Of a DNA stretch of 64,000 nucleotides, positions 52,599 to 63,153 are shown piece by piece (the first letter of the stretch is position 1; each line of letters opens with the position of its first letter). Source of the DNA: Streptomyces sp. NBC_00442 (GTDB lineage Bacteria; Actinomycetota; Actinomycetes; Streptomycetales; Streptomycetaceae); the NCBI RefSeq assembly GCF_036014195.1, contig NZ_CP107918.1, positions 6,324,001 to 6,388,000 on the forward strand, written 5' to 3'. Both the position numbers and the translations under genes were made by a program. The notes below the pieces were generated by a model, which was not told the origin of the DNA, searched no databases, and was given only the letters and a program-made list of their open reading frames with translations.

Positions 52599-52735
52599 GG
52601 GTACTCCTCATCAGATTGCTGGACCCGGCCCATTCTGCCCTGCTCACCCCGGGCCGGTCCGTCCGGGCACGGCCGCCGCGGCCCCGCCCGGAGCACCCGG
52701 AGGAGCGGGCCGCCGACCGCCGGAAACCGGTGGGC

Positions 52736-53593
<858 letters not shown>

Positions 53594-53769
53594 GACTCAG
53601 ACCCTACGACCCGCCACTGACAGCGAGCGGAATACCATCGACGACAGGTGCCCTCACCCTGCATGATCGTGGTATCGCACCATGCGGCGAACACGCGGCG
53701 GACGAAAAGGGTCCGGCCCGTGCCCCGGGGCACATTCCAGGGAAGACATCGTACCGACGAAGGGAACCC

Positions 53770-55026
53770 GTGGAAGACAGCGGCGAAAGCGGCAAGAGCG
53801 GACGGCCGCGGTCCGGCGCGCAGGACAAGAAGCCCGGCTCGGGCCCCGGCAACGGCAAGCAGCCGCGTCCCGGCCCCGGCGGCGGTCTTCTGATGGGCCG
53901 CCCCTTCGGAGTGCCCGTCTACGTCGCCCCCAGCTGGTTCCTGGTCGCCGCCCTCATCACCTGGGTCTTCGGCGGCCAGCTCGACCGCGTCCTGCCCGAA
54001 CTCGGCGCGGCCCGCTACCTCGTCTCCCTCTTCTTCGCCGTGGCCTTCTACGCGTCGGTCCTGGTCCACGAACTCGCCCACACCGTGGCCGCGCTGCGCT
54101 TCCAGCTGCCGGTGCGCCGCATCCAGCTCCAGTTCTTCGGCGGGGTCTCCGAGATCGAGAAGGAGACCGAGACGCCGGGGCGCGAGTTCGTCCTCGCCTT
54201 CGTCGGCCCCCTGCTCTCGCTCGTCCTGTCCGGTCTCTTCTACCTCGGCATGAAAGCCGTCGAACCCGGCACCGTTCCCGGCGTGCTGCTCGCCGGCCTG
54301 ATGGTCTCCAACCTCATCGTCGCCGGCTTCAACCTCCTGCCCGGACTGCCCCTCGACGGCGGCCGCATGCTCCGTGCCGTCGTCTGGAAGATCACCGGCA
54401 AGCCCATGAGCGGCACCGTCGCCGCCGCCTGGGTCGGCCGCGCTCTGGCCGTCACGGTCCTCATCGGCCTGCCGATGCTCACCCAGACCGGCGCCCTCGG
54501 CAACTCGCCCGACGAGGTCAGCGGCATGGACACCGTCACCGACGCGCTGCTCGCCGCCATCCTCGCCGCGATCATCTGGACCGGCGCCGGCAACAGCCTG
54601 CGCATGGCCCGGCTGCGCGAACACCTGCCGGAGCTGCGCGCCCGCAGCCTGACCCGGCGCGCCGTCCCCGTCGAGTCCACCACCCCGCTCTCCGAGGCGC
54701 TGCGCCGCGCCAACGAATCGGGCGCCCGCGCCCTGGTCGTCGTCGACGGGCACGGCGACCCCACCGCCCTGGTCCGCGAGGCAGCCATCGTCGGCGTGCC
54801 CGAACACCGCCGCCCCTGGGTCGCCGTCAGCGGCCTCGCCCAGGACCTCACCGACGGCATGCGCGTCCCCGCCGAACTCGCCGGAGAGCCCCTGCTCGAC
54901 CTGCTCAGGGCCACCCCCGCCACCGAGTACCTCGTCGTCGAGGAGACCGGCGAGATCTACGGAGTGCTCTCCGCCGCCGACGTGGAGAAGGCCTTCGTGG
55001 CGGCCATGGCACGGCCCGGCTCGTAA
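53770..55026 (+). CDS. Site-2 protease (M50) with C-terminal CBS domains
   Basis: The 418-residue membrane protease has the zinc motif VHELAHTVAAL in the second membrane segment and the third ligand in GLPLDGGRMLRAVVW. Two CBS-type regulatory segments (about 290-415) follow. Family members cut membrane-embedded regulators such as anti-sigma factors; CBS domains sense adenine nucleotides. The GTG at 53770 follows GAAGGGA, and the first 45 residues are a disordered basic tail. It heads a run with the tRNA methyltransferase. Confidence 0.92.
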   Translation: MEDSGESGKSGRPRSGAQDKKPGSGPGNGKQPRPGPGGGLLMGRPFGVPVYVAPSWFLVAALITWVFGGQLDRVLPELGAARYLVSLFFAVAFYASVLVHELAHTVAALRFQLPVRRIQLQFFGGVSEIEKETETPGREFVLAFVGPLLSLVLSGLFYLGMKAVEPGTVPGVLLAGLMVSNLIVAGFNLLPGLPLDGGRMLRAVVWKITGKPMSGTVAAAWVGRALAVTVLIGLPMLTQTGALGNSPDEVSGMDTVTDALLAAILAAIIWTGAGNSLRMARLREHLPELRARSLTRRAVPVESTTPLSEALRRANESGARALVVVDGHGDPTALVREAAIVGVPEHRRPWVAVSGLAQDLTDGMRVPAELAGEPLLDLLRATPATEYLVVEETGEIYGVLSAADVEKAFVAAMARPGS

Positions 55027-55072
55027 CCCCCGCGCCGCCACCGGCGTGGCGTTCGAGACCTGGAACGGCCGG

Positions 55073-55078
55073 TACTCT
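55073..55078 (+). promoter_or_regulatory. Probable -10 element of trmI (leaderless)
   Basis: TACTCT ends 6 bases before the ATG at 55085, with no ribosome site. A TTCGAG 15 bases upstream is a weak -35 candidate. Confidence 0.45.
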
Positions 55079-55084
55079 GGTCGT

Positions 55085-55972
55085 ATGTCCGAACCGACCG
55101 GTGCCGCCCGCCGTCGCGGGCCCTTCAAGGTCGGGGACCAGGTCCAGCTCACCGACCCCAAGGGACGCCACTACACGTTCACGCTCGAAGCCGGGAAGAA
55201 TTTCCACACCCACAAGGGTTCCTTCCCGCACGACGAGCTGATCGGTGCTCCCGAGGGCAGTGTTGTCCGAACCACGGGAAACGTCGCCTATCTCGCGCTG
55301 CGCCCCCTGCTCCCCGACTTCGTCCTGTCCATGCCCCGCGGCGCCGCCGTGGTCTACCCCAAGGACGCGGGGCAGATCCTGGCCTTCGCGGACATCTTCG
55401 CCGGGGCCCGCGTCGTCGAGGCCGGCGTCGGATCGGGCTCCCTGAGCGCCTTCCTGCTGCGCGCCGTCGGCGACCACGGCATGCTGCACTCCTACGAGCG
55501 CCGCGAGGACTTCGCCGAGATCGCCACGCAGAACGTGGAGCGCTACTTCGGCGGCCCGCACCCGGCCTGGCAGCTCACCGTGGGCGACCTCCAGGACAAC
55601 CTGTCGGACACCGACGTCGACCGCGTCATCCTGGACATGCTCGCCCCCTGGGAGTGCCTGGACGCCGTCTCCAAGGCACTCGTGCCCGGCGGCATCCTGT
55701 GCTGCTACGTGGCCACCACCACCCAGCTCTCGCGCACCGTGGAGTCCATCCGCGAGATCGGCTGCTTCGCCGAGCCGCAGCCCTGGGAATCGATGATCCG
55801 CAACTGGCACGTCGAAGGCCTCGCCGTCCGCCCGGACCACCGGATGATCGGCCACACCGGCTTCCTCGTCACCGCACGCCGCCTCGCGGACGGCGTCGAG
55901 CCCCCCATGCGCCGCCGCCGCCCCGCCAAGGGCGCCTACGGCGACGACTACGAGGGCCCCAACAAGGACTGA
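55085..55972 (+). CDS. trmI: tRNA (adenine-58-N1)-methyltransferase
   Basis: This 295-residue protein has an N-terminal beta domain (FKVGDQVQLTDPKGRHYTFTLE) and a SAM-binding Rossmann fold with VVEAGVGSGSLSAFLLRAVG. Motif LDMLAPWE is characteristic of bacterial TrmI. It makes m1A58 in the tRNA T-loop, stabilising tRNAs. It probably has its own leaderless promoter. A 22-base-stem terminator follows. Confidence 0.94.
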   Translation: MSEPTGAARRRGPFKVGDQVQLTDPKGRHYTFTLEAGKNFHTHKGSFPHDELIGAPEGSVVRTTGNVAYLALRPLLPDFVLSMPRGAAVVYPKDAGQILAFADIFAGARVVEAGVGSGSLSAFLLRAVGDHGMLHSYERREDFAEIATQNVERYFGGPHPAWQLTVGDLQDNLSDTDVDRVILDMLAPWECLDAVSKALVPGGILCCYVATTTQLSRTVESIREIGCFAEPQPWESMIRNWHVEGLAVRPDHRMIGHTGFLVTARRLADGVEPPMRRRRPAKGAYGDDYEGPNKD

Positions 55973-56005
55973 CCCGTCCTGAAGCTGGGCCCCGTACAAC
56001 GAACC

Positions 56006-56055
56006 GGCGCCGCCGCCGAGTTCCCGGACCGACCCGGGAACTCGGCGGCGGCGCC
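56006..56055 (+). terminator. Strong intrinsic terminator after trmI
   Basis: A perfect 22-base stem beginning GGCGCCGCCGCCGAG, with a 6-base loop, is followed by TTTA. It lies 33 bases after the trmI stop. Confidence 0.92.
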
Positions 56056-56159
56056 TTTACGTTGAGCCCGGTGCCCCGGTATTCCACGCCCATGTGACGT
56101 GTGGCACGATGCTGGCCACCCCCCGCCACCCGCACCGCCCTTCACAGGAGACTTCCCGC

Positions 56160-56738
56160 GTGCAGAATGCCGCCGTCCCTGAGCTCGCGCACACCCACGC
56201 CCGCCCCGTGCACTGGGTCGCCACCGCCACCGCGATGTCCGCCGTGGTCGCCCTCGCCGGCCTCCTGACACCGGACCCGGCCAAGGCCTCCCAGACCCCC
56301 GGCGGACACAGCGCCCCGCTCACCACCGAGGCCGCACCCGACCCGGGCACGGTCGCCTTCCCGCTGGACTGCGGACCCCTGGGCACCGTGGTGGAGAAGA
56401 AGGCCTCCGGCGACCTCGACGGCGACGGCGTCCCGGAAACCGTCGCGATCGTGCACTGCAACGCCGGCGGCGGCACCCCGCCCAGCGGCGTCTACGTGCT
56501 GACCCGGCCGACGGCGAAGGGCACGACGCCGCGCGTGGTGGCGACGCTGGTGGACCCCGCGGACAAGCAGAGCGTGAGCGACCTCATGGTCCGCGACGGA
56601 GCGGTGGCGGCGACGCTGCTCGGCTACTCGTCGGACGACGTACCGCGCTACGAACCGGACGTACGCCAACAGGTCAAATGGCGCTGGCGAGCGGGCAAGT
56701 TCGTCCGCTCCACCGGCGCCGAGGCCATCGGCGCCTGA
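56160..56738 (+). CDS. Small exported or membrane-anchored protein with a calcium-loop-like motif
   Basis: This 192-residue protein has one hydrophobic segment near the N-terminus (WVATATAMSAVVALAGLL, about residues 19-36) acting as signal or anchor. Outside it has the loop DLDGDGVPE, as in EF-hand/FG-GAP repeats. Two cysteines (LDCGPLG, VHCNAGG) could form a disulfide. The GTG at 56160 follows CAGGAG. I do not recognise a functional family. It sits between trmI and the ferredoxin near the proteasome genes. Confidence 0.78.
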   Translation: MQNAAVPELAHTHARPVHWVATATAMSAVVALAGLLTPDPAKASQTPGGHSAPLTTEAAPDPGTVAFPLDCGPLGTVVEKKASGDLDGDGVPETVAIVHCNAGGGTPPSGVYVLTRPTAKGTTPRVVATLVDPADKQSVSDLMVRDGAVAATLLGYSSDDVPRYEPDVRQQVKWRWRAGKFVRSTGAEAIGA

Positions 56739-56789
56739 GCGCGGACCCCGCGCGCAACCGGCCCGCCACGGCGTCCGGCGGCCCGGCGG

Positions 56790-57068
56790 CTACTCCGCGT
56801 CGGGCCCGTACACCTCCACGCTGTCCGAAACCCGGCGCACGTGAATGCAGTCGCCGGGGCACTCCTTGGCGGAGTCCACGACGTCCTGGAGCAGCGGCAG
56901 CGGCACGGGTGTTGTCGCCTTCGGCGTCTGCAGCAACTCGTCGTCCGAGCTCTTCACATACGCAAGCCCGTCGATGTCCAGCTCGAAGACCTCGGGGGCG
57001 TACTGGACACAGATGCCGTCGCCGGTGCACAGGTCCTGGTCGATCCAGACTTCGAGAGCCTCGTTCAT
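56790..57068 (-). CDS. Ferredoxin
   Basis: The 92-residue protein has a single cluster site: CTGDGIC (C-x2-D-x2-C) near residue 14 and a distal CPGDC. The aspartate replaces the second cysteine of a usual 4Fe-4S site, so the cluster may be 3Fe-4S or an aspartate-ligated 4Fe-4S. An insertion (LLQTPKATTPVPLPLLQD) precedes the distal cysteine. It transfers electrons, typically to P450s or other oxidoreductases. It is divergent from arc, with 240 bases between starts. Confidence 0.9.
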   Translation of the reverse strand: MNEALEVWIDQDLCTGDGICVQYAPEVFELDIDGLAYVKSSDDELLQTPKATTPVPLPLLQDVVDSAKECPGDCIHVRRVSDSVEVYGPDAE

Positions 57069-57264
57069 GTGCCTGCCGTTCCTGCGCGAATGAATCAATC
57101 GATGCCAGCCCTGACGGGTGTTGACTCCATCGACGATAACAACCGCCCGCTTTCCGATGTTGCTGGGTGGGTATTCACCTGACGTGAGGGAGAGCGCAAG
57201 GGTGAAGATCAGACACACCTCAGAGTCTTTGTGATCTAGGGGTTTCAATCACCACCAGCCCAGG

Positions 57265-57270
57265 TAGGGT
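57265..57270 (+). promoter_or_regulatory. Probable -10 element of arc
   Basis: TAGGGT lies 38 bases before the arc GTG, giving a leader of about 32 bases that contains the strong GGAGGAGGTGAGG ribosome site. Confidence 0.45.
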
Positions 57271-57308
57271 CAGGAAGCGTCCAGCTCCCCTTGGAGGAGG
57301 TGAGGACC

Positions 57309-59075
57309 GTGGCAGCCCACGACGACGACAACAACCGCGGCATCCGGCCCGTGCGGGGGTCTGAGGACCCAGCCGGCCAGGTTGCCTATCTAGAGCAGGA
57401 AATCGCCGTCCTGCGACGTAAGCTCGCCGACTCGCCGCGTCATACGAGGATTCTCGAAGAGCGGATCGTCGAGTTGCAGACCAGCCTGGCGGGCGTGTCC
57501 GCGCAGAACGAGCGGCTCGCCAACACCCTCCGGGAGGCCCGCGACCAGATCGTGGCCCTCAAGGAGGAGGTCGACCGGCTCGCGCAGCCGCCGGCCGGCT
57601 TCGGAGTCTTCCTGCAGTCCAACGAGGACGGCACCGTCGACATCTTCACCGGGGGCCGCAAGCTCCGGGTGAACGTCAGCCCCAGCGTCGAACCGGACGA
57701 ACTGAGGCGCGGCCAGGAAGTCATGCTCAACGAAGCGCTCAACGTGGTCGAGGCCATGGAGTTCGAGCGCGCCGGGGACATCGTCACCCTCAAGGAGATC
57801 CTGGAGGACGGCGAGCGCGCCCTGGTGATCGGGCACACCGACGAGGAACGGGTGGTGAGGCTCGCCGAGCCGCTCCTGGACATCACCATCCGCCCCGGCG
57901 ATGCGCTCCTGCTGGAACCCAGGTCCGGCTACGTCTACGAAGTGGTTCCCAAGAGCGAGGTCGAGGAGCTCGTCCTCGAAGAGGTCCCGGACGTCGACTA
58001 CGACAAGATCGGCGGTCTGGGCAACCAGATCGAGCTGATCCGCGACGCGGTCGAGCTGCCCTACCTCTACCCCGACCTCTTCAAGGAGCACGAACTGCGG
58101 CCGCCGAAGGGCATCCTGCTCTACGGCCCGCCGGGATGCGGCAAGACACTGATCGCGAAGGCGGTCGCCAACTCCCTTGCCAAGAAGGTCGCCGAGGTCA
58201 CCGGCCAGCCCGCGGGGAAGAGCTACTTCCTCAACATCAAGGGCCCCGAGCTCCTCAACAAGTACGTCGGCGAGACCGAGCGGCACATCCGCCTGGTCTT
58301 CCAGCGAGCCAGGGAGAAGGCGAGCGAGGGCACCCCCGTCATCGTCTTCTTCGACGAGATGGAATCCCTCTTCCGCACCCGCGGATCCGGTGTCAGCTCG
58401 GACGTGGAGAACACCATCGTCCCGCAGCTGCTCGCCGAGATCGACGGCGTGGAGGGCCTGGAGAACGTCATCGTCATCGGCGCCTCCAACCGCGAGGACA
58501 TGATCGACCCCGCGATCCTGCGGCCCGGCCGGCTCGACGTGAAGATCAAGATCGAGCGTCCGGACGCGGAGGCGGCGAAGGACATCTTCGCCAAGTACCT
58601 CAGGTCCTCGCTGCCGCTGCACTCCGACGACCTCGCCGAGCACGGCGGGGACAAGGACGGCACCACCCACGCGATGATCCAGTCCGTGGTGGAGCAGATG
58701 TACGCGGAATCCGAGGAGAACCGCTTCCTCGAAGTCACGTACGCCAACGGCGACAAGGAAGTCCTGTACTTCAAGGACTTCAACTCCGGCGCCATGATCC
58801 AGAACATCGTGGACCGGGCCAAGAAGATGGCCATCAAGGCCTTCCTCGACCAGAACCAGAAGGGCCTTCGGATCTCCCACCTCCTCCAGGCTTGCGTGGA
58901 CGAGTTCAAGGAGAACGAGGACCTGCCGAACACCACCAACCCGGACGACTGGGCCAGGATTTCCGGAAAGAAGGGCGAACGGATCGTATTCATCCGCACG
59001 CTCGTCACCGGAAAGCAGGGCGCGGACACCGGACGCTCCATCGACACGGTGGCCAACACCGGTCAATACCTGTAA
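57309..59075 (+). CDS. arc: Proteasome-associated AAA ATPase ARC (Mpa)
   Basis: The 588-residue protein has an N-terminal coiled coil (about 20-80) that binds Pup, tandem OB folds (about 85-230) and an AAA domain. Walker A is GPPGCGKT (273-280), and Walker B DE is at 349-350 in IVFFDEMES. The C-terminus GQYL is the docking tail that opens the proteasome gate. It unfolds pupylated proteins and feeds them to the 20S core. The GTG at 57309 follows GGAGGAGGTGAGG. A terminator follows, so dop-pup-prcBA has a separate promoter. Confidence 0.97.
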   Translation: MAAHDDDNNRGIRPVRGSEDPAGQVAYLEQEIAVLRRKLADSPRHTRILEERIVELQTSLAGVSAQNERLANTLREARDQIVALKEEVDRLAQPPAGFGVFLQSNEDGTVDIFTGGRKLRVNVSPSVEPDELRRGQEVMLNEALNVVEAMEFERAGDIVTLKEILEDGERALVIGHTDEERVVRLAEPLLDITIRPGDALLLEPRSGYVYEVVPKSEVEELVLEEVPDVDYDKIGGLGNQIELIRDAVELPYLYPDLFKEHELRPPKGILLYGPPGCGKTLIAKAVANSLAKKVAEVTGQPAGKSYFLNIKGPELLNKYVGETERHIRLVFQRAREKASEGTPVIVFFDEMESLFRTRGSGVSSDVENTIVPQLLAEIDGVEGLENVIVIGASNREDMIDPAILRPGRLDVKIKIERPDAEAAKDIFAKYLRSSLPLHSDDLAEHGGDKDGTTHAMIQSVVEQMYAESEENRFLEVTYANGDKEVLYFKDFNSGAMIQNIVDRAKKMAIKAFLDQNQKGLRISHLLQACVDEFKENEDLPNTTNPDDWARISGKKGERIVFIRTLVTGKQGADTGRSIDTVANTGQYL

Positions 59076-59084
59076 AAGGCAGGC

Positions 59085-59118
59085 CGGCTGCGGGTGCCCG
59101 AGCGGGCATCCGCAGCCG
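59085..59118 (+). terminator. Intrinsic terminator of arc
   Basis: CGGCTGCGGGTGCCC pairs with GGGCATCCGCAGCCG (one G-U pair) around a GAGC loop and is followed by ACTGCTTTTC. Confidence 0.88.
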
Positions 59119-59189
59119 ACTGCTTTTCAGGCCACGAACAGCGCACGAGCAATGACGCAATTGATCTCCCCACCAGCGCAAAGGCGTTC

Positions 59190-59195
59190 TAGGCT
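59190..59195 (+). promoter_or_regulatory. Probable -10 element of dop
   Basis: TAGGCT lies about 115 bases before the dop start, after the arc terminator. No good -35 hexamer is visible at standard spacing. Confidence 0.35.
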
Positions 59196-59309
59196 CTTCG
59201 GTACCGCCTAGTCGCGCAGTGCGGGGACGGGCACCGCACACGCACCGGAGAACCAGCGGTACTTGAGCGCCGCTCCCGCGGGGGAGCGCCGCCGGGCAAG
59301 GAGGGCCGC

Positions 59310-60821
59310 ATGACCGTACGGCGAGTAATGGGCATCGAGACGGAGTACGGGATCTCCGTCCCCGGCCACCCCAACGCCAATGCCATGCTCACCTCGTCCC
59401 AGATCGTCAACGCCTACGCGGCGGCGATGCACCGGGCGCGCCGCGCCCGCTGGGACTTCGAGGAGGAGAACCCGCTGCGGGACGCCCGTGGCTTCGACCT
59501 CGCCCGCGAGGCCGCCGACTCGAGCCAGCTCACCGACGAGGACATCGGCCTCGCCAACGTCATCCTCACCAATGGGGCACGGCTCTACGTCGACCACGCC
59601 CACCCCGAGTACAGCTCCCCGGAGGTCACCAACCCCCGGGACGCCGTCCTGTGGGACAAGGCGGGCGAACGCATCATGGCCGAGGCGGCCGAGCGCGCCG
59701 CCCAGCTCCCCGGGGCCCAGCCGATCCACCTGTACAAGAACAACACCGACAACAAGGGCGCCTCGTACGGCACGCACGAGAACTACCTGATGAAGCGGGA
59801 GACCGCCTTCTCGGACATCGTGCGCCACCTGACCCCGTTCTTCGTCTCGCGCCAGGTCATCACCGGTGCCGGCCGCGTCGGCATCGGCCAGGACGGCCAC
59901 GAGCACGGCTTCCAGATCAGCCAGCGGGCCGACTACTTCGAGGTCGAGGTCGGTCTGGAGACCACCCTCAAGCGCCCGATCATCAACACGCGCGACGAAC
60001 CGCACGCCGACGCGGAGAAGTACCGCCGCCTGCACGTGATCATCGGCGACGCCAACCTCTCGGAGATCTCGACCTACCTCAAGCTGGGCACCACCTCCTT
60101 GGTCCTGTCCATGATCGAGGAAGGGTTCATCAACGTCGACCTGGCCGTGGACCAGCCGGTCCGCACCCTCCACCAGGTCTCGCACGACCCCACCCTGCAC
60201 CACCTCGTCACGCTGCGCAGCGGCCGCACGCTCACGGCCGTCCAGCTCCAGATGGAGTACTTCGAGCTGGCGCGCAAGTACGTCGACGAGCGGTTCGGGG
60301 CGGACGCCGACGAGCAGACCAAGGACGTCCTGGTCCGCTGGGAGGACGTGCTGAACCGGCTGGAGAACGACCCGATGAGCCTGTCGGGCGAGCTCGACTG
60401 GATCGCCAAGCGCGAGCTGATGGAGGGCTACCGGCGCCGCGACGGCCTGGAGTGGGACGCGGCGCGGCTGCACCTGGTGGACCTCCAGTACGCCGACGTA
60501 CGGCCGGAGAAGGGCCTGTACAACCGTCTGGTGGCCCGCGGCAAGATGAAGCGCCTCCTGGACGACCCCGGGATCCTGCGGGCCCAGACGCAGCCCCCGG
60601 AGGACACCAGGGCCTACTTCCGCGGGCGCTGCCTCGACCAGTACGCGGACGACGTCGCGGCGGCCTCCTGGGACTCGGTGATCTTCGATCTTCCGGGCCG
60701 GGACTCGCTCCAGCGGGTGCCAACCCTGGAACCCCTTCGCGGAACGCGTAATCACGTGAAGGCGCTGCTCGACCGGTGCCGGACGGCCGAAGATCTGGTG
60801 CGGGTGCTCTCGGGCGGCTGA
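59310..60821 (+). CDS. dop: Pup deamidase/depupylase
   Basis: The 503-residue protein is of the carboxylate-amine ligase fold. The start is [21 protein letters not shown] and the catalytic aspartate 95 is in [13 protein letters not shown]. It converts the C-terminal glutamine of Pup to glutamate and also removes Pup from substrates. The length and the loop [21 protein letters not shown] distinguish Dop from the ligase PafA, which is not in this window. The ATG at 59310 follows AAGGAGG. Confidence 0.96.
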   Translation: MTVRRVMGIETEYGISVPGHPNANAMLTSSQIVNAYAAAMHRARRARWDFEEENPLRDARGFDLAREAADSSQLTDEDIGLANVILTNGARLYVDHAHPEYSSPEVTNPRDAVLWDKAGERIMAEAAERAAQLPGAQPIHLYKNNTDNKGASYGTHENYLMKRETAFSDIVRHLTPFFVSRQVITGAGRVGIGQDGHEHGFQISQRADYFEVEVGLETTLKRPIINTRDEPHADAEKYRRLHVIIGDANLSEISTYLKLGTTSLVLSMIEEGFINVDLAVDQPVRTLHQVSHDPTLHHLVTLRSGRTLTAVQLQMEYFELARKYVDERFGADADEQTKDVLVRWEDVLNRLENDPMSLSGELDWIAKRELMEGYRRRDGLEWDAARLHLVDLQYADVRPEKGLYNRLVARGKMKRLLDDPGILRAQTQPPEDTRAYFRGRCLDQYADDVAAASWDSVIFDLPGRDSLQRVPTLEPLRGTRNHVKALLDRCRTAEDLVRVLSGG

Positions 60822-60899
60822 AAGCACACAGGTGTGGGAAACACAGTGGTAGGCCCCACGCGTTCCACGGAGTGCGGGGCCGATGTCGGACCCGGATTG

Positions 60900-60905
60900 T
60901 AGGGT
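60900..60905 (+). promoter_or_regulatory. Possible internal -10 element before pup
   Basis: TAGGGT sits 36 bases before the pup ATG, downstream of a short GGCCCC/GGGGCC inverted repeat. It could give pup-prcBA a promoter of its own. Confidence 0.3.
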
Positions 60906-60941
60906 CTGATCAAGGACATCGAACCGAGCGGGGTGAGGTAG

Positions 60942-61160
60942 ATGGCGACCAAGGACAGCGGCGGCGGCCAGCAGAAGGCGACGCGTTCCACCGAGGAGGT
61001 CGAGGAGCAGGCGCAGGACGCGCAGGCTTCGGAAGACCTCAAGGAGCGGCAGGAGAAGCTGTCGGACGACGTCGATTCCGTGCTGGATGAAATCGACGAC
61101 GTACTCGAGGAGAACGCCGAGGACTTCGTGCGGTCGTTCGTTCAAAAGGGTGGGCAGTAG
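60942..61160 (+). CDS. pup: Prokaryotic ubiquitin-like protein Pup
   Basis: This 72-residue, acidic and largely disordered protein ends in GGQ, the form that Dop must deamidate before ligation to lysines. The helical binding region LDEIDDVLEENAEDFVRSFVQKGGQ at the C-terminal half docks to the ARC coiled coil. The GTGAGG ribosome site precedes the ATG. Confidence 0.97.
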   Translation: MATKDSGGGQQKATRSTEEVEEQAQDAQASEDLKERQEKLSDDVDSVLDEIDDVLEENAEDFVRSFVQKGGQ

Positions 61161-61169
61161 TTCACGGAT

Positions 61170-61469
61170 GTGAACAAGGGGGTGCGTCGTGGGAATCCCG
61201 GCCAAAGGTGCGGGCTTCCCACGGCGGCGCGGCCCGGCCCCCGCGCGAGCAAGGACAAGCGCGTAATTGGCCGGTCCTGCCCGGCCGTTCATGTGGATCA
61301 CTGCCACACGGCGGGTAGGGTCCAGTCGTACTTCAGCTTCAACTGCAATTCGGCCATCGGCCTGTTGGGGAATCTCCCCGGCACCGTCCGTCGCGCTGCC
61401 GCCTACTTGGAAGGAAACTCGTGGAAGCCAACACTCGTGGCACCGGGCGTCTACCAGCTGCCTTCCTGA
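61170..61469 (+). pseudogene. Degenerate endonuclease VII-like (HNH) reading frame between pup and prcB
   Basis: A 99-codon frame from a GTG at 61170 ends with [12 protein letters not shown]...[12 protein letters not shown]...[12 protein letters not shown]. This is the core of recombination endonuclease VII-type HNH proteins. The usual zinc cysteine before FNCN is replaced (YFSFNCN). The N-terminal CxxC half is missing or scrambled, and no ribosome site supports the start. Its last 49 bases overlap prcB in another frame. I read it as a decaying version of the small endonuclease-like gene found at this place in other streptomycetes (recalled). A functional short protein is not excluded. Confidence 0.6.
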
Positions 61470-62266
61470 CGCCCGGCTCCTCCTCATTCATGGACTTCCT
61501 GTCCGACCACTCGCCGGAGATGCTGCCCGGGAAGCGCGTCATGCCGCCGGTGCAGGGCCACATCGAGGCGCCGCACGGCACGACCATCGTGTCGGCCATC
61601 TTCCCCGGCGGAGTCGTGCTGGCCGGCGACCGGCGGGCGACGATGGGCAACATGATCGCCCAGCGCGACATCGAGAAGGTCTTCCCGGCCGACGAGTACT
61701 CGGCGGTCGGCATCGCGGGCACCGCGGGCCTCGCGGTGGAGATGGTCAAGCTCTTCCAGCTGGAGCTGGAGCACTTCGAGAAGGTCGAGGGCACCACGCT
61801 CTCCCTGGAGGGCAAGGCCAACCGGCTCTCCACGATGATCCGCGGCAACCTCGGCATGGCCATGCAGGGCCTGGCCGTGGTCCCGCTCTTCGCGGGGTAC
61901 GACGTGGACCGCGAGAAGGGCCGCATCTTCTCCTACGACGTCACCGGCGGCCGCTCCGAGGAGCACGGCTTCGCCGCCACCGGTTCCGGCTCGATCTTCG
62001 CCCGGGGCTCCATGAAGAAGCTCTACCGCGAGGACCTGACGGAGCAGGAGACGACCACGCTGGTCATCCAGGCGCTCTACGACGCGGCCGACGACGACTC
62101 GGCGACGGGCGGCCCGGACATGGCACGCCGGATCTTCCCGATCGTCACCGTCATCACCGAGGACGGCTTCCGCAGGCTCACCGATGCCGAGTCCTCCGAG
62201 CTGGCCCGCTCCGTCCTGGCACGGCGGCTGGAGCAGCCCGACGGCCCCCGGGCCTCCCTCCTCTGA
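61421..62266 (+). CDS. prcB: 20S proteasome beta subunit
   Basis: The 281-residue protein has a 53-residue propeptide followed by the mature N-terminus at threonine 54 ([13 protein letters not shown]), the catalytic nucleophile. Downstream are the aspartate in LAGDRRAT and the lysine in [21 protein letters not shown] family positions. The GTG at 61421 follows GGAAGG and overlaps the HNH-like frame. It assembles with PrcA into the 28-subunit core particle. Confidence 0.97.
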   Translation: MEANTRGTGRLPAAFLTPGSSSFMDFLSDHSPEMLPGKRVMPPVQGHIEAPHGTTIVSAIFPGGVVLAGDRRATMGNMIAQRDIEKVFPADEYSAVGIAGTAGLAVEMVKLFQLELEHFEKVEGTTLSLEGKANRLSTMIRGNLGMAMQGLAVVPLFAGYDVDREKGRIFSYDVTGGRSEEHGFAATGSGSIFARGSMKKLYREDLTEQETTTLVIQALYDAADDDSATGGPDMARRIFPIVTVITEDGFRRLTDAESSELARSVLARRLEQPDGPRASLL

Positions 62267-62321
62267 GGCCCGCGCAGGCCCCGAGACGACTCAGCCACTG
62301 ACAGAAAGGGACGGTTAGCCG

Positions 62322-63080
62322 GTGTCGACCCCGTTCTATGTCTCACCCCAGCAGGCCATGGCCGACCGTGCGGAGTACGCCCGCAAGGGCATTGCCCGCG
62401 GTCGCAGCCTGGTTGTCATCCAGTACGCCGACGGCATCGTCTTCGTCGGCGAGAACCCGTCCCGCGCACTGCACAAGTTCAGCGAGATCTACGACCGGAT
62501 CGGCTTCGCGGCCGCCGGCAAGTACAACGAGTACGAGAACCTCCGCATCGGCGGGGTGCGTTACGCGGATCTGCGGGGATACACCTACGACCGCGACGAT
62601 GTGACGGCCCGTGGGCTCGCCAACGTCTACGCGCAGACGCTGGGCACCATCTTCTCCAGCGTCGGCGAGAAGCCGTACGAGGTGGAGCTGGTCGTCGCCG
62701 AGGTCGGCAGCACGCCGGAAGAGGACCAGATCTACCGGCTGCCGCACGACGGCTCGATCGTGGACGAGCACGGCTCGGTCGCGGTCGGTGGCAACTCCGA
62801 GCAGATCAGCACCTTCCTCGACCAGCGCCATCAGGACGGCATGTCGCTCGCCGAGGCACTGATGCTGGCGGTCCAGGCCCTGTCGAGCCAGACGAACGGC
62901 ACCGACCGGGAGATCCCCGCGGAGCGCCTCGAAGTCGCGGTGCTCGACCGGACACGGCCCCAGCAGCGGAAGTTCAAGCGCATCGTGGGCCGTCAGCTGT
63001 CCCGGTTGCTCCAGGCCGATGTGGCCAAGACCGAGCCGACCGACACCCCTTCGGACCTGGAGGAGGCGGAGGACGAGTAG
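62322..63080 (+). CDS. prcA: 20S proteasome alpha subunit
   Basis: The 252-residue protein begins [28 protein letters not shown], the alpha-subunit N-terminus that forms the gate. It ends in an acidic tail ([16 protein letters not shown]). The outer alpha rings receive the GQYL tail of ARC. The GTG at 62322 is 55 bases after prcB. A long hairpin follows the stop. Confidence 0.97.
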   Translation: MSTPFYVSPQQAMADRAEYARKGIARGRSLVVIQYADGIVFVGENPSRALHKFSEIYDRIGFAAAGKYNEYENLRIGGVRYADLRGYTYDRDDVTARGLANVYAQTLGTIFSSVGEKPYEVELVVAEVGSTPEEDQIYRLPHDGSIVDEHGSVAVGGNSEQISTFLDQRHQDGMSLAEALMLAVQALSSQTNGTDREIPAERLEVAVLDRTRPQQRKFKRIVGRQLSRLLQADVAKTEPTDTPSDLEEAEDE

Positions 63081-63114
63081 TCCGCCGGCTCCCTTCGGCT
63101 CCTCGATTTCCCCA

Positions 63115-63153
63115 CCGCGCCCCGGTCCGCCTCTCAGGCGGGCCGGGGCGCGG
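63115..63153. terminator. Bidirectional terminator overlapping the LacI-family stop codon
   Basis: CCGCGCCCCGGTCCGCC pairs with GGCGGGCCGGGGCGCGG (one G-U) around TCTCA. The loop contains the stop codon of the convergent regulator gene (63134-63136), so the right arm encodes its last residues. Confidence 0.85.
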
